Source: Archivesica marissinica (lineage: Eukaryota > Mollusca > Bivalvia > Venerida > Vesicomyidae). Taken from it: a stretch of 64,000 nucleotides of DNA. Where the stretch lies: positions 46,443,270-46,507,269 of the forward strand of contig CM026395.1 in assembly GCA_014843695.1 (NCBI GenBank), read 5' to 3'. Every line of letters starts with the position of its first letter. The stretch's first letter is position 1. Below, piece after piece: positions 45,661 through 56,312 of this stretch. The notes under the pieces were generated by a model. The model made no database searches. It was given only the letters and a program-made list of their open reading frames with translations, and was not told the DNA's origin. The position numbers and the translations under genes are program-made.

Positions 45661-45837
45661 TGGGAATTAAAAACCATCTTGCGCATATAATTGTTCAGGA
45701 CAATGTTGCATGTATTCCTTGACGAGGATTCGTTTTACACGAACTGCCCAACACAATATAGTGCAAACCGTGTCAATAAATCAAATGAGCAAATTAATAA
45801 TCTAACATAATTATACAATATTGTCCAATTGTCACAG

Positions 45838-46078
45838 GTTCCGAAGAACAAAGGATTTAGAATTAGAACAAGCGAAAGAAGAAGAACGAATACAAAGGAC
45901 TAGAGAAGAAGAGGAACGAAGGCAAAGGACTAGAGAAGAAGAGGAACGAAGGCAAAGGACTAGAGAAGAAGAGGAACGAAGGCAAAGTACTAAAGAAGTT
46001 AGAGCTATTGAACAATCTGCCAATTACGTTCAACAAACTGAAGAGCCGGTGAATAGAAATAACACAGACATGTCAAAT
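45838..46078 (+). CDS. Exon of a plus-strand gene encoding a charged, repetitive protein
   Basis: Acceptor TTGTCACAG and donor AAT|GTAAGT delimit 241 nt: one base completing a codon, then exactly 80 codons with no stop. The protein begins FRRTKDLELEQAKEEERIQR and contains three in-frame copies of a 10-residue TREEEERRQR unit, a likely single alpha-helix or coiled coil. It then becomes polar (VQQTEEPVNRNNTDMSN). The canonical GTAAGT donor and codon-exact length support a real exon. The function is unknown. The protein may be a linker in a cytoskeletal or secreted disordered protein. Confidence 0.6.
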
Positions 46079-46254
46079 GTAAGTATTGCATCCATAATAT
46101 ACTAGAAATGACATGAAGTTGAACTTTTGAAATGATGAAATAGCGAACGTGTCCTTAAGGTCAACACTTTATGCTAAAGTATCACCGTTGACTAGATAGG
46201 AGAACTGTTTTTATATACTGACACCATAACAACTGTGCACTTTTGATTAAATGT

Positions 46255-46502
46255 TTAACCTTTATTATTTTAACAACGATTGTGAAGCAAGTTCTAGCAT
46301 TCTTATATTAATCACTTTCGTTGCGCGGATGAAAGCGTAAATGTGGTCATTCGTGTGGGAGGAAACCGGAGTACCCGGAGAAAACCAACCTGTCCGATAT
46401 GGCGACCACCGTACCATCTCACATACTTCCCGGTCCGAGGATCGAACCCGGGTTGCATTGGTGAGAAGCGAGCGCGCTAACCACTGCGCTAATCGGAAAG
46501 CC
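46255..46502 (-). mobile_element. SINE family A copy, minus strand
   Basis: Reverse full copy: CTTATATTAATCACTTTCGT, GTGGGAGGAAACCGGAGTAC, CACATACTTCCCGGTCCGAG and head ending GTTAGCGC-complement AACCACTGCGCTAATCGGA. Confidence 0.93.
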
Positions 46503-46830
46503 CGTTTTCGGCTTATGTCCTATACTTATTGTCACGCGCTAGTTAATCGGGGAGATGTTTTGGTGATAGTACAATTGTAAATTATATAAAGTTTAAACTA
46601 AACGATCCAATATGTAAACTATTGGACTGTTTAAGGCGCGTAGCGGCGCGGTCAGTACCAATAGTTTACATATTGGATCCGTTTGAAGTTTATATCTTAC
46701 TTAAAACACACACTTATATAACACGATCCTATTAATTCAAATTATTAATTTCGTACATGTATGTGTATTATTTAATATAATACTCTGGCCTTTTGACAGC
46801 AGTCCAATATTAATAATAATGGACTGCACG
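46503..46830. mobile_element. Foldback repeat family G copy with intact palindrome
   Basis: Arms at 46604-46625 and 46658-46679 are perfect 22-bp inverted repeats (left arm starts GATCCAATATGTAAACTA) around a 32-nt GC-rich loop (GGCGCGTAGCGGCGCGG). The flanks (GTTTATATCTTACTT, TAATACTCTGGCC) match 34425-34590. Confidence 0.8.
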
Positions 46831-46884
46831 TACAAACACGACAGTGCTATAAACTTAGCATATTTAGTTTATTTTATCAATTAC

Positions 46885-47395
46885 TTTTCTACGACATTCT
46901 GCATCAGTGAATACGCAAATTTCTACAGAATGTAATTTCCTATTATATGGTATATTTTATTTCCAAATAGTTGTCTCAAAAACTGAGTATTTCAACAAAT
47001 AAACAAACATCGTATACGCGGTTTGTTGACATAACAAAATAATGTAAATAGTGTCGACATCCATGCGGAATACAACGCGTGAATCTTGAATAACACGATT
47101 TATGGTACATATTTACCGTTATATCTCACATGTGTGTCTATGCATATTTATTTGTAGAATAATCTTAGTTGAATTATCTCTAGACGACAGTATCACGCGT
47201 TAAGTATTGACTCCAATAACAAACAAATGTCAATTCAGGAGCATGGATGACAGTTATATGAAATCCTACTTTCACTTTTGAAAGTTTGTAGACACACTGT
47301 TTATTGGTTAAATTTTAGTGTTAGAATGTATTCAGAAGAATTTGTATGCATTTTATGGGCTTTTTGCGATGTAATGTCGCTTTAATGTAAATGTT
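46885..47395 (-). mobile_element. MITE-like repeat family I, copy 1
   Basis: It is an inverted copy of 55350-55872. Shared segments include CAACAAATAAACAAAC, GTATACGCGGTTTGTTGACA, AATGTCAATTCAGGAGCATG and the end GATGTAATGTCGCTTTAA. Confidence 0.75.
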
Positions 47396-47940
47396 TTTCA
47401 ATATTTGAATATGTTTGTGATTTGACACTGTCTCCTTATAATTCGAGGATATCAATACATATACTGTTATTGAGAATATGCCTACGAGGTCGAACTCCAT
47501 GGATAACTGTATACTTAACTTATGATTTTAGAAACTTCGAAACACACTTGACATCATAAATCAAAAGAGCACTATTAAAGCGAAATAAAATCATGAAAAA
47601 GAGAAACTTGAATAGAATAGAATTTTATATTACAGTGTATAATTATGTTATGTACAATACAACCTGTGTTAGTGTTCACATCTATTAAGCAGCCGACTTG
47701 TATTAAGTAGCCAGATGCCTTACTATCAATGTGTTATACAAATATAATGTTATTATACATTTGACCTCTATTAAGCAGCCACATGTGCTAAGGCTAAGCA
47801 GTCACTTTGTGTGATTCCCTTGGCTGGCTGCTTATGACTGAAATGAAATAAATCAAATAATAACCAAACGTCGTATACGTATCCATAATTATGGCCGTCG
47901 GAATGTCGATTATTCTACCCAGGTGGCCGCCTATTCCTGA
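47396..47940. other. Non-genic stretch
   Basis: AT-rich intronic sequence with no recognised element. Confidence 0.4.
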
Positions 47941-47944
47941 AATA

Positions 47945-48405
47945 CAACGGGAGGGGCACCGGGGTCTTCCTCCATCAATAAATAGTTGGAGAGTTACCAC
48001 GTGACCGGAGGGGCACCGGGGTCTTCCTCCACCAATAAATAGTTGGAGATTAACCACGTGACCGGAGGGGCACCGGGGTCTTCCTCCACCAATAAATAGT
48101 TGGTGAGTTACCACGTGACCGGAGGGGCACCGGGGTCTTCCTCCACCAATAAATAGTTGGTGAGTTACCACGTGACCGGAGGGGCACCGGGGTCTTCCTC
48201 CACCAATAAATAGTTGGAGAGTTACTACGTGACCGGAGGGGCACCGGGGTCTTCCTCCACCAATAAATAGTTGGAGAGTTACTACGTGACCGGAGGGGCA
48301 CCGGGGTCCTCCTCCGCCAATAATTAGTTAGATAGTTGCCATGTGACCGGAGGGGCACCGGGGTCTTCCTCCACCAATAATTAGTCAGTTGCCATGTGAC
48401 CTAAG
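47945..48405. repeat. 57-bp tandem array made from SINE family F sequence, about 8 copies
   Basis: The unit is GTGACCGGAGGGGCACCGGG plus GTCTTCCTCCACCAATAAAT plus AGTTGGAGAGTTACCAC. Reversed, it is the family F core (CTCTCCAACTATTTATTGGT, GGAGGAAGACCCCGGTGCCC). It ends in a further F-like TGACCTAAGCTGTT. It covers a different segment of the SINE from the 65-bp array at 3106-4004. Confidence 0.93.
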
Positions 48406-48687
48406 CTGTTAGTGAGACAGATCAAAACATCCAAATCAAACAATAACCTGCAAAGGGAGGTAAATGTAAAATAAGTAATGTCGCACATTATACAAGTATA
48501 CTAGAGGACACCCACCCACAGTATATGATTATTATTACATGAAGACGAAATACGAAGGATTCCATCAAAGATATATCACATCTTTATTACAAAGCACAAA
48601 CTGAACAACTAAAAATATTCGAAAATGTTTAAAACTATATGTATTTATATAGTTATTGTTTTTCATGTAAATACACACTTATCCGAA

Positions 48688-48716
48688 GTGTGCGTTTTCT
48701 ATGTCCTCTAGTATAT
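48688..48716 (+). repeat. Solitary copy of the 36-bp minisatellite unit
   Basis: Twenty-nine consecutive bases starting GTGTGCGTTTTCTATGTCCT are identical to the unit of the array at 15205-20765, about 28 kb away. It lies about 20 bp before the 63-bp array. Confidence 0.9.
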
Positions 48717-48734
48717 TTGCTCGATTTCCCAAAG

Positions 48735-49001
48735 AAACAAGGAAGCTTGTGTTTCAGACTGTATGTTAGTGCTGGGGAGTATATGAACTAAATATTCAAA
48801 CAAGGAAGCGTGTGTTTCAGACTGTATGTTAGTGCTGGGGAGTATATGAACTAAATGTTCAAACAAGGAAGCGTGTGTTTCAGACTGTATGTTAGTGCTG
48901 GGGAGTATATGAACTAAATATTCAAACAAGGAAACGTGTGTTTCAGAACTGTATGCTAGTGCTGGGGAGTATATGAACTAAATGTTCAAACAAGGAAGCG
49001 T
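48735..49001. repeat. 63-bp tandem repeat, left block (about 4 copies)
   Basis: The unit is AAACAAGGAAGCGTGTGTTT plus CAGACTGTATGTTAGTGCTG plus GGGAGTATATGAACTAAATG TTC. The block is cut at 49001 by a hAT-like element and continues at 51727. The 21-residue periodic minus-strand frame is an artefact. Confidence 0.96.
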
Positions 49002-51726
49002 CAGGCGCGTAGCTGGGACTAAAATGTGGATATGCACCGGCGCTAGGGGGGTCCGGGGGCATGCTCCCCCTGAATTTTGTTTTTGCTATACAGCCGTAGG
49101 TGAGTTTTAGAGTGTATTTCACAACTTATATGTACACAAAATACTGCTGGAAATAGTTTAAATTAATGGGTTTTACGAGATTTATTTACAATGAAAACCA
49201 ACACCAAGTGACTTTAACCAAGATGTGTTATTACAAGTAGAGACATGGTACGGGCATGGGGGTGACACAACATAGTTAGAGCACTGTTTTCAGCCTGTAC
49301 GATCGATAATCCTCTCGCTAAATCTCGGGAATGATCTCTTCGTACAGACTGACGTACAGTGCTCTAACTATTACTTAGACACGAAACACAAAGGCAAGGC
49401 GCCGCTCCTTCCGTCTAGCGAAGACATCGATAACCATGTCAGTGTTTATCTCTTTGTCCCTGAGAATGTTCATCAGTCCTAGGCACGACAATCTACCTGT
49501 TGTCATGGTTGACCGAAGGTACGTTTTCAAGCGGCGCATGCTGCTGAACGATCTTTCTGCGGTGGCAGTTGAAACAGGCATCGCCAGCAAAATATGCAGA
49601 CATGTTGAAACTGGGGTACAGCTCCCTAGGCGTGTGTGCCAGCGTGTCACCTACGGTGGCGTGAACTTCGGTGTCACCAGCGCACCTAACTTTCCAGCGA
49701 GACACTTCCCATTTGAAGTCTTCAAAATCAACCGCGGGGAGATCCTCCTCAAATGTTTTATATATGGACGCAATTATATCCTCGGTAAGATTACCTATAT
49801 CGCCTGGTATCAGGAATTGGGCATTGAATCTGTCGCCATCCTCAATAAGACGATCAGATAGTTATGTTACCAAATGATCGACGAAAGGTAAGTACATGTT
49901 TCTCTTCCAGTAGTCAGAAACGGTATCTGCCGGAGCATTTTGACGATGTTGCTGACGCCGATTATTCGGGGCTCTAGGTCGTGATGGTTGCACATCAACA
50001 GCCTCTGCCATTTCAACAGCCTTCGCGTACAGGACATCCCACACAGCTGGATCATTTCGCTTATCCGTAACTTGGCGAGTGATGACGTTAGCTTTTTTGA
50101 CAGCTTCAATAATGTCACATGACTTGTTTTGTAACATTTTGGACAGTGGCATTAATCCCGAGAGCACATGTTCTATAGCTACAAGACACACGATGAACCC
50201 GAACTGCATGATGGCTATTCTGTATGCACCGGCCTTGCTATCGCCATAGTGTAGACAGAGGTCATCCAGTGCCTCCACGACCGTTATGTATGAAGACTGG
50301 AAGGTGTTCAGCGCGTCCGCTCTTGCTGCCGATCTTGTTTCGCACAGGGATTGTAATTTTGTTCTATGAACCATGGCAATTTTACTTCCGGCATCATTCG
50401 CTAGCGTTTCCTTGTATCGCAATAGTCGCTTCGCGGAATAATTAAAGGAAAACGCAATTTCTTGAACTGTGTTCATCATATTCCTGGCCAACGGCTCTTC
50501 CGATGCATGTACTATAGCTAAATTTAAGCAATGCGCTTTGCAATGAGTGTACACTGCTTTGGGCAGCGACTGTCTAATTCGTGCTTGTACCCCACGGAAC
50601 TTCCCGGACATGTTCGAAGCGCCATCATATCCCTGGCCCCTCATTTTATCTACGCCTGCAAGTCTCAAGTTCTTCAGAAATGCATCGGAAAGTGATTCAC
50701 CAGTCGTGGCGTCGCATTCGGCGAACGTAATGAAATCTTCACGTACGGCTAGTGTATCGTAGTCGAAATATCGCAAACATAGAGCCATCTGCTCAATTGT
50801 GGAAGAGTCGGTGGCCTCGTCTGCTATGAAGCCAAAGAATGGGGCACTGTTACACTTTTTTACAATAGATGATTTGATTTGTTCACCACAGATATCGATC
50901 AGTTCGTTCTGGATTTCGGGAGAAGTATATTTGGTTTTTGGGTCCCCAGTTTCCAAGTGATCACGTAGGACTGTGTTATATTTCGATTGATACTCTAGTA
51001 AAGCTATGAAGTTGCTATCTTTGTCATCGTGACCTCGTAAGGCAACGTTTTGCTTTCCACACAGTACGATCGTGTCTACAATAGCTTTGAGAATTTTGCG
51101 ATTTGGAGATTGAATTCATGATATCCTTTTTGTCACCCGTCATTACATATTTGAAGTTTTCCGCAGCCTCCGTAGAGCTGATATGCATATATGAATTGAT
51201 GCAGAATAGATCTGCAGTAAATCTACTATTTAAAGACTACTAGGCTATATACTATACCGGTTTGGGAACACAAATTGATGCACGCTATCCCATTTGCTGG
51301 TCAGGAGGCACATCCTGTCATTGTCATCTGTAATTTTCTTTACGAAAACGTCCGAATATGACGGATCGAAATCCCTGTTTATCTCCGGGGACGCCATATT
51401 TATAATTTTCCAAACGCTAAACTAAGGGAGTCTACTCTTAGAGAAAATGACAAATAGAAGGAACAATACCTGATCTTATCAAACATAAACGTGAAGTCAA
51501 GTCCGGGTTATCTCTCTTCGTAAGCATGCTTTGGACGGCTCTAGATATCGAACAGTCGTGTCACATAATTGTAGATATATGTTATAACTGTTGAAGATAA
51601 TAAACATTTGACCCCTCACCCCCCTTAGGCTTCATTTTTTATTGCATTTTTCGCATTTTCATTTTTCCGACCTGTCACAATTTACGTACGCACGTGCATA
51701 CGTGCGTACGCCCAGCTACGCGCCTG
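49002..51726 (-). mobile_element. hAT-like DNA transposon, 2725 bp, with 16-bp TIRs and 5-bp target duplication
   Basis: The left end CAGGCGCGTAGCTGGG and right end CCCAGCTACGCGCCTG are perfect inverted repeats. AGCGT occurs at both flanks (48997-49001 and 51727-51731). Removing the element and one AGCGT restores an uninterrupted 63-bp satellite unit. hAT elements usually make 8-bp duplications; a 5-bp one is unusual but is also seen at the related MITE here. Confidence 0.92.
49375..51397 (-). pseudogene. hAT-family transposase (ZMYM1-like), broken
   Basis: Read on the minus strand: an ATG at 51397 opens a short frame with WDSVHQFVFPNR that runs out near 51256. About 51190 STEAAENFKYVMTGDKKDI continues, a frameshift near 51115 leads to KILKAIVDTIVLCGKQNVAL and LRDHLETGDP, then the main 364-codon frame: FGFIADEATDSSTIEQMAL (catalytic-domain start), GQGYDGASNMSGKFRGVQA and THCKAHCLNLAIVHA (C-x2-H-like region). 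An in-frame TAA at 49864-49862 and a frameshift near 49600 precede the hAT dimerisation motif VSTATAERSFSSMRRLKTYL and a stop at 49375. The N-terminal zinc-finger region is largely missing. The family call rests on these motifs; the copy cannot make a full protein. Confidence 0.85.
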
Positions 51727-52775
51727 AGCGTGTGTTTCAGACTGTATGTTAGTGCTGGGGAGTACATGAACTAAATGTTCAAACAAGGAAGCGTGTGTTT
51801 CAGACTGTATGTTAGTGCTGGGGAGTACATGAACTAAATGTTCAAACAAGGAAGCGTGTGTTTCAGACTGTATGTTAGTGCTGGGGAGTATATGAACTAA
51901 ATGTTAAAACAAGGAAGCGTGTGTTTCAGACTGTATGTTAGTGCTGGGGAGTATATGAACTAAATGTTCAAACAAGGAAGCGTGTGTTTCAGACTGTATG
52001 TTAGTGCTGGGGAGTATATGAACTAAATGTTCAAACAAGGAAGCTTGTGTTTCAGACTGTATGTTAGTGCTGGGGAGTACATGAACTAAATGTTCAAACA
52101 AGGAAGCGTGTGTTTCAGACTGTATGTTAGTGCTGGGGAGTACATGAACTAAATGTTCAAACAAGGAAGCGTGTGTTTCAGACTGTATGTTAGTGCTGGG
52201 GAGTATATGAACTAAATGTTAAAACAAGGAAGCGTGTGTTTCAGACTGTATGTTAGTGCTGGGGAGTATATGAACTAAATGTTAAAACAAGGAAGCGTGT
52301 GTTTCAGACTGTATGTTAGTGCTGGGGAGTATATGAACTAAATATTCAAACAAGGAAACGTGTGTTTCAGACTGTATGTTAGTGCTGGGGAGTACATGAA
52401 CTAAATGTTCAAACAAGGAAGCGTGTGTTTCAGACTGTATGTTAGTGCTGGGGAGTATATGAACTAAATGTTCAAACAAGGAAACGTGTGTTTCAGACTG
52501 TATGCTAGTGCTGGGGAGTATATGAACTAAATATTCAAACAAGGAAACGTGTGTTTCAGACTGTATGTTAGTGCTGGGGAGTATATGAACTAAATATTCA
52601 AACAAGGAAACGTGTGTTTCAGACTGTATGTTAGTGCTGGGGAGTACATGAACTAAATGTTCAAACAAGGAAGCGTGTGTTTCAGACTGTATGTTAGTGC
52701 TGGGGAGTATATGAACTAAATGTTCAAACAAGGAAGCGTGTGTTTCAGACTGTATGTTAGTGCTGGAACTAAATG
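51727..52775. repeat. 63-bp tandem repeat, right block (about 16-17 copies)
   Basis: Same unit as 48735-49001. Variants GTTAAAACA and ATATTCAAACAAGGAAACG alternate. It ends with a truncated unit at 52775. Confidence 0.96.
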
Positions 52776-53116
52776 TTCAAACTTCTGGAGAGCAGTATTG
52801 AAATAGCTTGTTGTCCGTATGTCTGACAGTAAATAAGCCGATTTGAATAACAAACCAAGCAAGCTAGCTTCTCTGAGTAATCGGACAACTTAACTATTTA
52901 AACTCTAAAAAAAGTAGGCCTGTTTAATATTTAACCAACACCATTTCTGAATGAAGACAAACATGGCATTTGGAAAATGATCAAGAATGTAAATAGCAAC
53001 TTTTATTGACTTTAAGCTTGAAGGTATTGTTGCTGTTGTCATGAGGGTTACATAGATCACTCGGTACGTCTTGCTAAATACAAAGGTATCTTCAAAGGTA
53101 TCTTGTATTTACTTAA

Positions 53117-53249
53117 AGTGGAAGTCGTGATAGCGCAGTAGTAGAGCAATCGCCACAAGTGAAATGGAATTCGCGTCCCGCTGGAGTCGCTACGAGTGTG
53201 CACTTAGGCAAGTCATTTAAATTCCACATTGCCTCTTCTCTCTCCCTCG
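53117..53249 (+). mobile_element. SINE family C, 5' half (interrupted)
   Basis: Head GTCGTGATAGCGCAGTAGTA, then GTGTGCACTTAGGCAAGTCA and ATTCCACATTGCCTCTTCTC. The element is split by a family B insertion and resumes at 53492. Confidence 0.88.
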
Positions 53250-53491
53250 CAGGTTCAATCCCCCGTCTGATCCTAATAAAATTAACATTCTTTCAGATGG
53301 GACTTTAAACCGAGGTCTCGTGTCGGTGCTGTACACGGAGCACGTAAAAGAACCAGAGGAGATTCTGGAATGGGTCTCTGTCTGTATCATTGCACTATCC
53401 TCCAACAATCTAAAATGTCTAATCTCTTCAGGAGAAGTCGCTCATATTGACAACCGGTAGTGACGATAAATAAACGTAAAACACACACATA
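53250..53491 (+). mobile_element. SINE family B inserted in SINE C, with 12-bp target duplication
   Basis: It starts inside the tRNA-like head (CAGGTTCAATCCCCCGTCTG) and ends with ACGATAAATAAACGTAAAAC plus an ACACACAC tail. CTCTCTCCCTCG is repeated at 53238-53249 and 53492-53503, the duplicated target. Confidence 0.9.
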
Positions 53492-53600
53492 CTCTCTCCC
53501 TCGTAGCGATGGATTCCATCAGGAATAAGTGACTAATGTATGTTATAAGAACTTGTTGCGCAATCGAGCTAAAATAAAATGTGTATATAATAAATATACA
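53492..53600 (+). mobile_element. SINE family C, 3' half (interrupted)
   Basis: CTCTCTCCCTCGTAGCGATG GATTCCATCAGGAAT continues the copy begun at 53117; the tail ends AATGTGTATATAATAAA. Confidence 0.85.
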
Positions 53601-53839
53601 GTATACTTGATAACAAGTTACTACCCGCAACAACAAGGGTTATGTGAACGCTCATGTTCCTGTGTATAGGAATTGTCTTCTAGCCAATAAATAGAGCAAT
53701 TATTTCGAAAACGTAAATGAATGTACTAATTTAAATTTATCGTACAATAACATACTGTTCCAGTTTTTGATAAAAAGTATTCAGTATTTATAATTAGCTA
53801 GGGAAGTTTAGCCACATATTAGGCTACTAACTTGCAGTG

Positions 53840-54590
53840 GGAAGTTTTCATTGATCCAGTGAATATACGTCATGACGTCGTTATGACGTCATAATTAGTC
53901 AGTACCTAATCGATCAGGGGCCACGTTTTCATATATCCAGTGAATATACGTCGCACTATGACGTCACAAATAGTCAGTATCTAATAGACCAGGGGCCACG
54001 TTTTCATAGATCCAGTGAATACACGTCATGACGTCGTTATGACGTCATAATTAGTCAGTACCTAATAGATCAGGGGCCACGTTTTCATATATCTAGTGAA
54101 TATATGTCGCACTATGACGTCACAATTAGTCAGTACCTAATATATCAGGCGCCACGTTTTCATATATCTAGTGAATATATGTCGCACTATGACGTCACAA
54201 TTAGTCAGTACCTAATAGATCAGGGGCCACGTTTTCATATATCTAGTGAATATATGTCGCACTATGACGTCACAAACAACCAAAACAGCCACGTTTTCAT
54301 ATATCTAGTGAATATATGTCGCACTATGACGTCACAATTAGTCAGTACCTAATAGATCAGGGGCCACGTTTTCATATATCTAGTGAATATATGTCGCACT
54401 ATGACGTCACAATTAGTCAGTACCTAATAGATCAGGGGCCACGTTTTCATATATCTAGTGAATATATGTCGCACTATGACGTCACAATTAGTCAGTACCT
54501 ACTAGATCAGGCGCCACGTTTTCATAGATCCAGTGAACATATGTCGCACTATGACGTCACAATTAGTCAGTACACAATAGACCAGGAGCA
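53840..54590. repeat. 75-bp tandem array with a CRE palindrome in every unit, about 10 copies
   Basis: The unit contains GCCACGTTTTCATATATCTA, GTGAATATATGTCGCACTA and TGACGTCACAATTAGTCAGT ACC. The full CRE octamer TGACGTCA falls at 53884, 53959, 54040, 54115, 54190, 54265, 54327, 54402, 54477 and 54552. Confidence 0.94.
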
Positions 54591-54678
54591 AAGCTTATAT
54601 TGCGTGCTGTTTGCCCATGTACGAATGGTAGGACACATCTGACACCTATGCTGCTCTCACTCACACAGTGACGAATAT

Positions 54679-54876
54679 CAGGCGCGTAGCTGGAATATCT
54701 AGTAGATGTAGGCCACAACAAGTGAGCACAGTAGGTGTGTCTGGGTGCATGCCATTTCGTCGTAAAATATTGAAATTTGTCATATTTAATTGCACCCATA
54801 TTGCCCCAACTCCATACTCTATATTTCGCTGGGTTTACACCCTGTCCTACAATGCATGTAGGCAGCTACGCCCCTG
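54679..54876. mobile_element. 198-bp MITE related to the hAT-like element, 5-bp target duplication
   Basis: The left end CAGGCGCGTAGCTGG is identical to the terminus of the 49002-51726 element; the right end is CAGCTACGCCCCTG. AATAT flanks both sides (54674-54678 and 54877-54881). No transposase is encoded. Confidence 0.9.
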
Positions 54877-54881
54877 AATAT

Positions 54882-55349
54882 GGTGGCGACTGGGCTTACA
54901 GGGATGCAATTCATCACAATTCGCAATGATCGTTCATGGGGTGTTGTGAATATTGGGAGCATTCTCCTAAATATCGCCTAGGATGTATATTCTCAATTTT
55001 GTTGCGTAGCTGCTTTAATGTGACAGAAACAAACGCAGTATACCTCGACTAGAGAGAAGCAAATGTCATGTTTTGAATATCTGTATATATTTTACCGAAC
55101 AAAGGGACAGGTTGACTTCGAAATGGAGAATATCGCTTCAATATATTTTCATGACATTAGATTGATGTTTGATCTCTAACGACCCGCCCATGTAGCGCAT
55201 ATAGCACATAGCTATACAATGACATGTCATTTAACCATCTCAATATCCAGGTGATATTTGATATTGGAAAGGGTTTATGTGTTTCTACAACCTCATTAAT
55301 AGATTAGTAGTATTCCGTAGTATAAAACGTTATTCTAAGCAATTATTAT
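54882..55349. other. Non-genic stretch
   Basis: No recognised gene or repeat. Confidence 0.4.
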
Positions 55350-55872
55350 ATTAAAGCGCCATTACATCGCAAAAAGCAAATAAAATGCATGTTTTCACGT
55401 ATAAATGCGTTGCTACTACAACTTCTTCTGAATACATTCCAACACTAACATTGAATCAACTTAACACTGTTTTTGTGGTATACAAACTTTCAAACGTGAA
55501 AGTAGGATTTCATATAACGGTCATCCAGGATCCTGAATTGACGTTTGTTGTCATTGAAGTTAATATTAAACACGCGATACTTTCGTTTAGAGATAATGTA
55601 ATTAAGATTAGTCTACAAATAAATATGCACTAGCAGTCATGTGAGATATCACGATAAATATGTAGCATAACAGGATGCACGCGTTGTATTACGCATGCAT
55701 GTCGGCCATGTTTACATTATTTAGTCATGTCAACAAGCCGCGTATACGACGTTTGTTTATTTGTTAAAATATTCAGTTTTTGAGGCAAATCTTTGGAAAA
55801 AAAGTATAATATAAAAGCAAATTACATTCCGCAGACATTTGCGTCTTCACCGATGTAGTGTCGCTTTAAGGT
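55350..55872 (+). mobile_element. MITE-like repeat family I, copy 2
   Basis: The ends TTAAAGCGCCATTACATCG and CGATGTAGTGTCGCTTTAA form terminal inverted repeats. The interior matches 46885-47395 in reverse (GACGTTTGTTTATTTGTT, CAGGATCCTGAATTGACGTT). An 82-codon frame (55385-55633) lies inside it and is treated as chance. Confidence 0.78.
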
Positions 55873-56119
55873 GTTCGCTGAAAGATAAAGTTTCCAAATT
55901 CATTGTATTTGTATTTGATATGTGGCACTTTATATGTTTACATATCACCCTAGGTATATCTTTGATATAGGCAACCTAATCGAATAGGACATAATGTTGA
56001 CATAACATATACTACAACCGACCGTTACGTACTACTTCGGTGTATCCTGTTTACATTCATACGTGTCCAACTTCGGCCACCAGGCTAACACGGTTTATTT
56101 AAATAGATTATACAGATTT

Positions 56120-56312
56120 ATTTTAGTTCCATTGTGAATCAATTGCTCTCGAGACCTCATTCCTGATGGAATCCATCGCCACGAGGGAGAGAAAGGGCAA
56201 TGTGGAATTTAAGTGCCTTGCCTAAGGACACACTCGTAACGGTTCGAACTCCGGGCAGTTCACACACATGAAGCTAACGCGCTATCACTGCGCAATCACG
56301 ACTTCCACTTAG
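56120..56312 (-). mobile_element. SINE family C copy, minus strand
   Basis: Reverse landmarks GCTCTCGAGACCTCATTCCT, GGAATCCATCGCCACGAGGG, TTAAGTGCCTTGCCTAAGGA and head ending CACTGCGCAATCACGACTTC. Confidence 0.9.

Noticed and set aside
49436..49861. 141-codon plus-strand frame
   Set aside because: It is the complement of the hAT transposase coding strand.
51904..52731. 21-residue periodic protein in the 63-bp array
   Set aside because: Same satellite artefact; the frame stops and restarts with unit variants.
55385..55633. 82-codon plus-strand frame
   Set aside because: It lies entirely inside a MITE-like repeat whose other copy has no corresponding frame.
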